Shown here: positions 59,767 to 64,000 of the stretch, piece by piece
Layout: the number at the start of each line of letters is the position of its first letter
How positions within the stretch are numbered: the stretch's first letter is position 1
Assembly (NCBI RefSeq): GCF_004349065.1
Contig: NZ_SMKZ01000013.1
Span: 78,573 to 142,572, forward strand
Origin: Jiangella asiatica
GTDB lineage: Bacteria > Actinomycetota > Actinomycetes > Jiangellales > Jiangellaceae
Length of the DNA stretch: 64,000 nucleotides
Direction: 5' to 3'
Translations under genes and position numbers: made by a program
Notes under the pieces: model-generated
The model's database searches: none
Seen by the model: only the letters and a program-made list of their open reading frames with translations
Told to the model about the DNA's origin: nothing

Positions 59767-60493
59767 GATGATCCCCCCGCAGGCCACGCTACGCCGACAC
59801 TGCCGCTGTGACCAGGGGCACACGGCCGGGAATGGCGCCCGGCATCAGACTGCGCGGCCCAGCTGCGCCCCTTGACTTGTGCTGATGCGCCCGCCGGGTC
59901 GCCGGGAGTCGCCGTCGCGGTCACGCTGACGGCGACCGGTCAACAGGTTGGGAGACCATCACGCCCGAAGCCGGACCGAGACTTCGTGACAGAAATCGAC
60001 TTCGAGGTCGCAACGAACCCGCGACCTTCTCTCGCGCAGCGCCTGACATTGGCTTCCACGGAGAGGAGGAAGGCGGGACCGCGATACGTGGTCACAAGGC
60101 CTTTGGGCGTTCGACTAGTCGACGGCACGTCCAGCCTTGCGCACGCAGGTCGCTCGTGTGGCTGCTCGCTCGGCCTGATCGTGGATAGCGTGTGGGTCCT
60201 CGGGTCATCGACCTGCCTCTCCTGAAGGACGGTACACAGCCAGGCTGAAGGGAACGGGCCGGCATCCGCGCCGTCTCTCAAGACGACCGGGCTGCGGCCT
60301 CGTCGACCATCTCGGACCCGTCGAACAGCTGCCGTAACCGTTCCGTGCCACCCGCTCAGCGGCGCGCCGGCTGGACCCGAACCGTGCCCGTCGAGCTGTG
60401 CGATTCGGTCGTCATCGCCCTCATGCCGTAATGATCGGCCTGCACCCCGCCGCAAAGCGGTTGCGAGCAGCTGAACTGGGTACACCTTCGAAC
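59767..60493. other. No clear gene (730 bp); upstream region of the lanthipeptide locus
   Basis: The minus-strand promoter of the lanthipeptide locus should lie in about 59767-59900. A plus-strand frame at 59872-60225 is open for 117 codons but has no ribosome site or recognised motif. I see no RNA gene or repeat. Confidence 0.4.
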
Positions 60494-60655
60494 ATGGTCG
60501 TCCTTGTAGTTGTCCTACTGGCCGTCTGGTTGGTGCTGTCGATCGTGGGGTTCGCGATCGAGGGCATCCTCTGGCTCGGAGTCATCGGGGTAGTGCTGTT
60601 CGTGGCCACCGCGATCGTCGGCTGGTTGAGGCGATCGGCTCATCGGAGGGTGTAG
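60494..60655 (+). CDS. Small hydrophobic membrane protein (53 aa)
   Basis: A 53-residue protein from ATG 60494 with two hydrophobic helices (MVVLVVVLLAVWLVLSIVGF; LWLGVIGVVLFVATAIVGWL) and a basic tail (RRSAHRRV). Similar tiny 'hydrophobic proteins' are common in actinomycetes; their function is unknown, perhaps linked to envelope stress. Confidence 0.65.
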   Translation: MVVLVVVLLAVWLVLSIVGFAIEGILWLGVIGVVLFVATAIVGWLRRSAHRRV

Positions 60656-60696
60656 CCGCGTGTCGTCGCGAGCACGCCGTACCCGACGCTGCCCTG

Positions 60697-60978
60697 TCAG
60701 AGGTCGAGCAGGAACGACAGGTGTTCGTGAACCGCTGCGAGCTGGGCGTCTGCCAGCTCGCCGTGACGTTCTGTGAGCCAGTGCCGGGGATGGGTCATCA
60801 ACCGGTCCGCGAGTGCGTATCCGCCGTCAACGCGGACGGCGAACGGCTGGAACGACTTGGTCTCCGGGACCACCGAGCACGTCACGACCAGGTTCACCTT
60901 TGACGCGTTGTAGGTGGGGTGCGAGAGCACCAGTCGGATGGTGCCGTCGTCGAGGTTCCACAGCTCTCCGGGGTTCAC
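60697..60978 (-). CDS. Type II toxin, MazF/PemK-like
   Basis: A 93-residue protein beginning NPGELWNLDDGTIRLVLSHP, the start of the SH3-like PemK/MazF fold (GEIW-type motif followed by a strand carrying the conserved Arg region). These are mRNA-cleaving toxins. GTG 60978 overlaps the antitoxin stop (GTGA), the usual antitoxin-first order. It is somewhat short and divergent, so activity is uncertain. Confidence 0.65.
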   Translation of the reverse strand: MNPGELWNLDDGTIRLVLSHPTYNASKVNLVVTCSVVPETKSFQPFAVRVDGGYALADRLMTHPRHWLTERHGELADAQLAAVHEHLSFLLDL

Positions 60979-61193
60979 GCCTCAGCCTGCATCCGCAGCG
61001 CTTCACGAGCCAACGCGTCGTCATCCGCCGCCCATGTCGGACCCTCGGCCTGATCGAGCAGTCGCCGGTAGTGCTCATTCCTGACGGCCCGCTCGACGAA
61101 CTCCGAGCGGTTCAGACCAGACGCCTTCGCATCCGCGTCCAAGAGCGCCAGCGACGACGAGCTGATCGCTACAGTCACCTTCTCCTTCGCCAT
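60975..61193 (-). CDS. Ribbon-helix-helix antitoxin
   Basis: A 72-residue protein from ATG 61193: strand EKVTVAISSSSLALLDADAK and helix-turn-helix GLNRSEFVERAVRNEHYRRL form an RHH DNA-binding domain; the acidic C-terminus (GPTWAADDDALAREALRMQA) would wrap the toxin. Three CATAC direct repeats upstream of and at the start (61191-61225) are likely its operator. It is coupled to the downstream toxin. Confidence 0.72.
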   Translation of the reverse strand: MAKEKVTVAISSSSLALLDADAKASGLNRSEFVERAVRNEHYRRLLDQAEGPTWAADDDALAREALRMQAEA

Positions 61194-61281
61194 ACAGATA
61201 TCATACCGAATCCCATACAAGTGGGCGTTCAGCTTCCTCGGCCCGCGTCAGGGTTCTTCGTCCCCGGTCCCGCCCGGCTCA

Positions 61282-61857
61282 CTAGCGCGGCGCGAAGGTG
61301 TCGGCGGCGGCTTGGATCTTCGCCAGATAGGTGCTCCACGTCTCGGCGGCGCCGAAGGAGTCGTGGTCGGGGCCGGCCCTGCCGTCGATGAGCTCGCGGA
61401 CGATGTCGGCGTGGCCGGCGTGCTGAGCGGTCTCGGCGACCATCCGGATGAGCAGCACGCCAAGGGTGGTGTCGGCGCGCTCGGCCGGCCAGTGCGGGAC
61501 CCGCCCGGGGGTGTCGAGGGCGAGTTCGTCGACGGTGCGGTCGCCGTGCGCGCAGGCCCGCCGGTACAGCCCGAGGAGGTACTCGCTGGACTCGTCCGGC
61601 TTGGCCCACATGTCCGCGCCCTCCCAGACCGAGCCGTCCTCTTCCCACGCCAGGGTCTCGGGCGGCGGGCGGCCGAACGACGTGCCGAGGTACACGTACT
61701 CCACCCCGGCCAGGTGCTTGATCAGGCCGAGCAGGTTGGTGCCCGTGGGCGTCAGCGGCCGGCGCAGGTCGAACTCGCCGAGGCCCTCGACCGTGAACAG
61801 CAGACCCGCCCGGCCCGCCTGCAACTTACGGTGCAGCTCCGCCTTCAGATCCGTCAC
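61282..61857 (-). CDS. DinB/DUF664 family protein
   Basis: A 191-residue four-helix-bundle protein of the DinB/DUF664 (YfiT-like) superfamily: LLGLIKHLAGVEYVYLGTSF holds the first His, and MVAETAQHAGHADIVRELID the characteristic H-x3-H metal ligands, ending near DHDSFGAAETW. GTG 61857 follows AGGAGG closely. Such proteins are putative thiol- or metal-dependent transferases; the substrate is unknown. Confidence 0.85.
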   Translation of the reverse strand: MTDLKAELHRKLQAGRAGLLFTVEGLGEFDLRRPLTPTGTNLLGLIKHLAGVEYVYLGTSFGRPPPETLAWEEDGSVWEGADMWAKPDESSEYLLGLYRRACAHGDRTVDELALDTPGRVPHWPAERADTTLGVLLIRMVAETAQHAGHADIVRELIDGRAGPDHDSFGAAETWSTYLAKIQAAADTFAPR

Positions 61858-61983
61858 GGACTCCTCCTCGCGTCGCACCTGGTGACACCCTGACCGCCCA
61901 CACAACCACCGCCCACCGACAAGGTTCCCGTCCGCCGCGAAATCCGCTGGTGCACGCCTTCGCGGCCGACCAGACTCGACCCC

Positions 61984-62760
61984 ATGGGCGACTGGTTCGG
62001 TCAGGACGGGTACGACATCCGCTTCGACTGGGGACCGGTGGGCGCGCAGCGGCTCGCGCCGAGCGCGGCGGCGCTCGTCGTGGTGGATGTGCTGTCGTTC
62101 ACGACGTCGGTGTCCGTGGCCGTCGAGGCGGGAACCGTGGTGTTCCCCTACGCCTGGCGGGACGCGACGGCGACGGCGTACGCGCAGCGGGTCGGCGCGG
62201 AGCTGGCGGTGGGACGACGCGCGGTCAGTGCGACGGCGCCGTGGTCGCTGTCACCGGCGGCGCTGCGGTCGGCGCCGTTCACACCGCGGCTGGTGCTGCC
62301 GTCCCCCAACGGCTCGGCCATCGCCGCCGCGGCGGCCGGCGCGGCCGATCCGCCGGTCGTCGTGACCTGCTGCCTGCGCAACGCCTCCGCTGTCGGGCGG
62401 TGGCTGGCCGGGCAGGGCTTCGGCCGGCCGGACCGCCCGGTCGCCGTGATCGCCGCGGGTGAGCGGTGGCCCGACGACAGCCTGCGGCCCGCCCTCGAGG
62501 ACCTGCTGGGCGCCGGTGCGATCGTCGCCTCGCTCGCAACCGCCCTCGCTCAGGACCAGGCCGTCCTCTCCCCCGAGGCCGCCGCGGCACGGGGTGCGTT
62601 CGACGCCGTCGCCGACGACGTGGCGGCGGCGGTCACCGGGGCAGCGTCGGGCCGCGAGCTCGTCGCGTACGGCTTTCCCGACGACGTCGCCATCGCCTGC
62701 CGCCTCGACGAGAGCGACGTCGTGCCCGTCCTCGACGGTGAGGCGTTCCGGCCCGCGTGA
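61984..62760 (+). CDS. ComB-like 2-phosphosulfolactate phosphatase family protein
   Basis: A 258-residue protein of the ComB family: FDWGPVGAQRLAP near the N-terminus, VVVDVLSFTTSVSVAVEAGT, PSPNGSAIAAAA, and IAAGERWPDDSLRPALEDLL with the conserved GE region. The founding member hydrolyses 2-phospho-3-sulfolactate in coenzyme M synthesis; actinobacterial homologues lack that pathway, so the real substrate is unknown. It converges on the MocR-type regulator with a 3-bp gap. Confidence 0.8.
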   Translation: MGDWFGQDGYDIRFDWGPVGAQRLAPSAAALVVVDVLSFTTSVSVAVEAGTVVFPYAWRDATATAYAQRVGAELAVGRRAVSATAPWSLSPAALRSAPFTPRLVLPSPNGSAIAAAAAGAADPPVVVTCCLRNASAVGRWLAGQGFGRPDRPVAVIAAGERWPDDSLRPALEDLLGAGAIVASLATALAQDQAVLSPEAAAARGAFDAVADDVAAAVTGAASGRELVAYGFPDDVAIACRLDESDVVPVLDGEAFRPA

Positions 62761-62763
62761 CGG

Positions 62764-64000
62764 TCAGCCGAGCACCGCACGCAGCGCCGCACCGAACCGC
62801 CGCAGCCCTTCCGGCACGTCGGCGGTGTCGATGACGCCGTACCCGAGCACGAAGCCGGCCCGGCCCGGCGGCTCGCGATAGTAGGCCGCGAGTGGCTCGA
62901 CCGTCACACCCGATGCCGCCGCGGCGGCTACCACCTCGTCCGCGGCGCCCGCGTCGCCGGAGCGCAGCAGAGCGCACACGTGCAGCCCGGCGGCGGACGG
63001 CAGCAGCCGGAGGTGGTCGGCGAGCTCGTCACCCAGCGCCGCGACGACGGCCGCGCGACGGGGCGCGTACACCCGCGCCGTCCGGCGGATGTGCCGGGCG
63101 AGCAGGCCCTCGTCCATGAATCGGGCCAGCGCCGCCTGGGTGGTCACCGGGCTGTGCCCGTCAGCCAGTTGCTTCGCCGCGTGCATGGCCGAGCGCAGGG
63201 CGGGAGGCACGACGGCGTACCCGATCCGCAGGCTGGGCAGCAGCGTCTTGGAGAACGTCCCGACGTACACGACCCGGCCGTGGACGTCCAGGCCGTGCAG
63301 GGGCTCCAGGGGCCGGTCGGCGAACCGGTACTCGCTGTCGTAGTCGTCCTCGACGACGGCGGCATCGTGCGCCGCCGCCCATGCGAGCAGCGCGGACCGG
63401 CGAGCCAGTGACATCGCGGTGCCCAGCGGGAACTGGTGCGACGGGGTCACGTACACCAGGCGCGCCGAGTCGGGCAGCCGCGACACGTCGAGACCATCGT
63501 CGTCACCGGGCACCCCCACGAGCTGGGCGCCGTGGGCACCGAAGACGTCGCACGCGGGCGGATACCCGGGCTCCTCCACCGCTATGACGTCGCCCGGCGC
63601 GACCAGCACCCGGGCCAGCAGGTCGAGTGCCTGCTGGGCACCACTGGTGACGACGACGTCGTCGGCGTCGGCACGCACACCGCGGGCGAAGCCGACGTAC
63701 CGCGCGATCGCGGCGCGCAGGTCGGCCAGACCGGCCGGGTGGGCGTAGAAGCCGTCGGTCCGTCCGGGCCGCAGCTCGTGTCCGACCAGCCGGCGCCAGG
63801 TGTCGTACGGGAACAGCCGCGCATCGGGGACGCCGACCTGGAAGTCGAACCGGACCGGCGGCCGCTGCGCGTCCGGCCGCCACGGCACGAACGACCAGCC
63901 CGGCCGTGGTCCCAGGCCGCCGTCGGCATCACGGCCGGTCGGCTCCGACGACGGCGACACGGTCGCGGCCGCCGCACTGACGAACGTCCCCGCTCCCACC
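62764..64000 (-). CDS. MocR/PdxR-type GntR regulator with aminotransferase domain (5' end cut)
   Basis: The frame runs off the right end of the window. What is visible starts at the end of the winged helix (GAGTFVSAAAA) and continues into a fold-type I aminotransferase-like domain: YAHPAGLADLRAAIARYVGF, VVVTSGAQQALDLLARVL, EEPGYPPACDVF, EDDYDSEYRF and the PLP-lysine motif VGTFSKTLLPSLRIGY. Such proteins are transcription factors that sense PLP or amino acids. The target is not evident from neighbours inside the window. Confidence 0.88.
   Translation of the reverse strand, partial: VGAGTFVSAAAATVSPSSEPTGRDADGGLGPRPGWSFVPWRPDAQRPPVRFDFQVGVPDARLFPYDTWRRLVGHELRPGRTDGFYAHPAGLADLRAAIARYVGFARGVRADADDVVVTSGAQQALDLLARVLVAPGDVIAVEEPGYPPACDVFGAHGAQLVGVPGDDDGLDVSRLPDSARLVYVTPSHQFPLGTAMSLARRSALLAWAAAHDAAVVEDDYDSEYRFADRPLEPLHGLDVHGRVVYVGTFSKTLLPSLRIGYAVVPPALRSAMHAAKQLADGHSPVTTQAALARFMDEGLLARHIRRTARVYAPRRAAVVAALGDELADHLRLLPSAAGLHVCALLRSGDAGAADEVVAAAAASGVTVEPLAAYYREPPGRAGFVLGYGVIDTADVPEGLRRFGAALRAVLG

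Noticed and set aside
59676..59924. N-terminal extension of the giant precursor to 59924
   Set aside because: The extension lacks a ribosome site, is low-complexity, and would overlap the better supported 28-codon frame.
59872..60225. A 117-codon plus-strand gene upstream of the lanthipeptide locus
   Set aside because: No ribosome site or recognisable domain; likely a chance frame in the intergenic region.

Overview
The window is high-GC DNA with actinobacterial features: GTG starts, 4-bp ATGA/GTGA gene overlaps, LacI-regulated sugar operons, Tat-exported lipoproteins and a group 2 sigma factor. It fits a soil or plant-associated Actinomycetota, perhaps a Jiangella-like or Streptomyces-like organism. 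No rRNA or species marker is present, so the genus is inference.

Layout. (1) 1-850: 3' part of a sigma-70 family gene. (2) 963-11464, minus strand: a myo-inositol catabolic operon (dehydrogenase IolG, kinase IolC, a Cgl0159-type aldolase-like protein, IolB, IolD, IolA/MmsA) followed by a ribose/inositol-type ABC importer. A divergent LacI regulator sits at 11632. No iolE is seen. (3) 12955-16093, plus strand: a three-gene operon (Gfo/Idh/MocA dehydrogenase, DUF993 protein, TIM-barrel isomerase) behind a promoter with a LacI-type operator. (4) 16178-24282: tRNA-Asn and an 8-kb integrative element bounded by a 46-bp att repeat. It carries an integrase, a likely excisionase, many small overlapping genes and a TerS-like gene, with no recognisable replication or transfer gene. 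(5) 24283-26870: decayed second element (truncated integrase, coiled-coil relic, frameshifted DUF2637/SpdB-like gene). (6) 26876-35930: FAD oxidoreductase plus ABC importer operon, a broken BadF-type kinase gene, a second FAD oxidoreductase and a GH51 arabinofuranosidase. (7) 36028-37452: an IS256-family element abutting a further integrase scrap. (8) 38304-52295, minus strand: an 11-gene LacI-headed operon for a (probably sulfated) glycan: ribokinase, RbsD, ADP-ribosylglycohydrolase-like protein, ABC importer, two sulfatases and two secreted beta-helix proteins. (9) 52455-53140: IS5-family relic. (10) 54340-59766, minus strand: a lanthipeptide locus with a class II synthetase (LanM), a methyltransferase and a very unusual candidate precursor. 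(11) 60494-64000: small membrane protein, MazF/RHH toxin-antitoxin pair, DinB-like protein, ComB-like phosphatase and a MocR-type regulator cut by the window end.

The most interesting feature is at 58494-59675, six bases upstream of lanM. It encodes a 393-residue protein whose N-terminal ~305 residues look helical and globular. A Gly-rich linker follows, then a 61-residue tail with 9 Cys and 14 Ser/Thr. I read this as a lanthipeptide precursor in which an entire protein domain takes the place of the usual short leader. A coupled 28-codon frame lies just upstream, and a SAM methyltransferase is encoded downstream of lanM. This reading is inferred from sequence layout and LanM biology and has not been tested.
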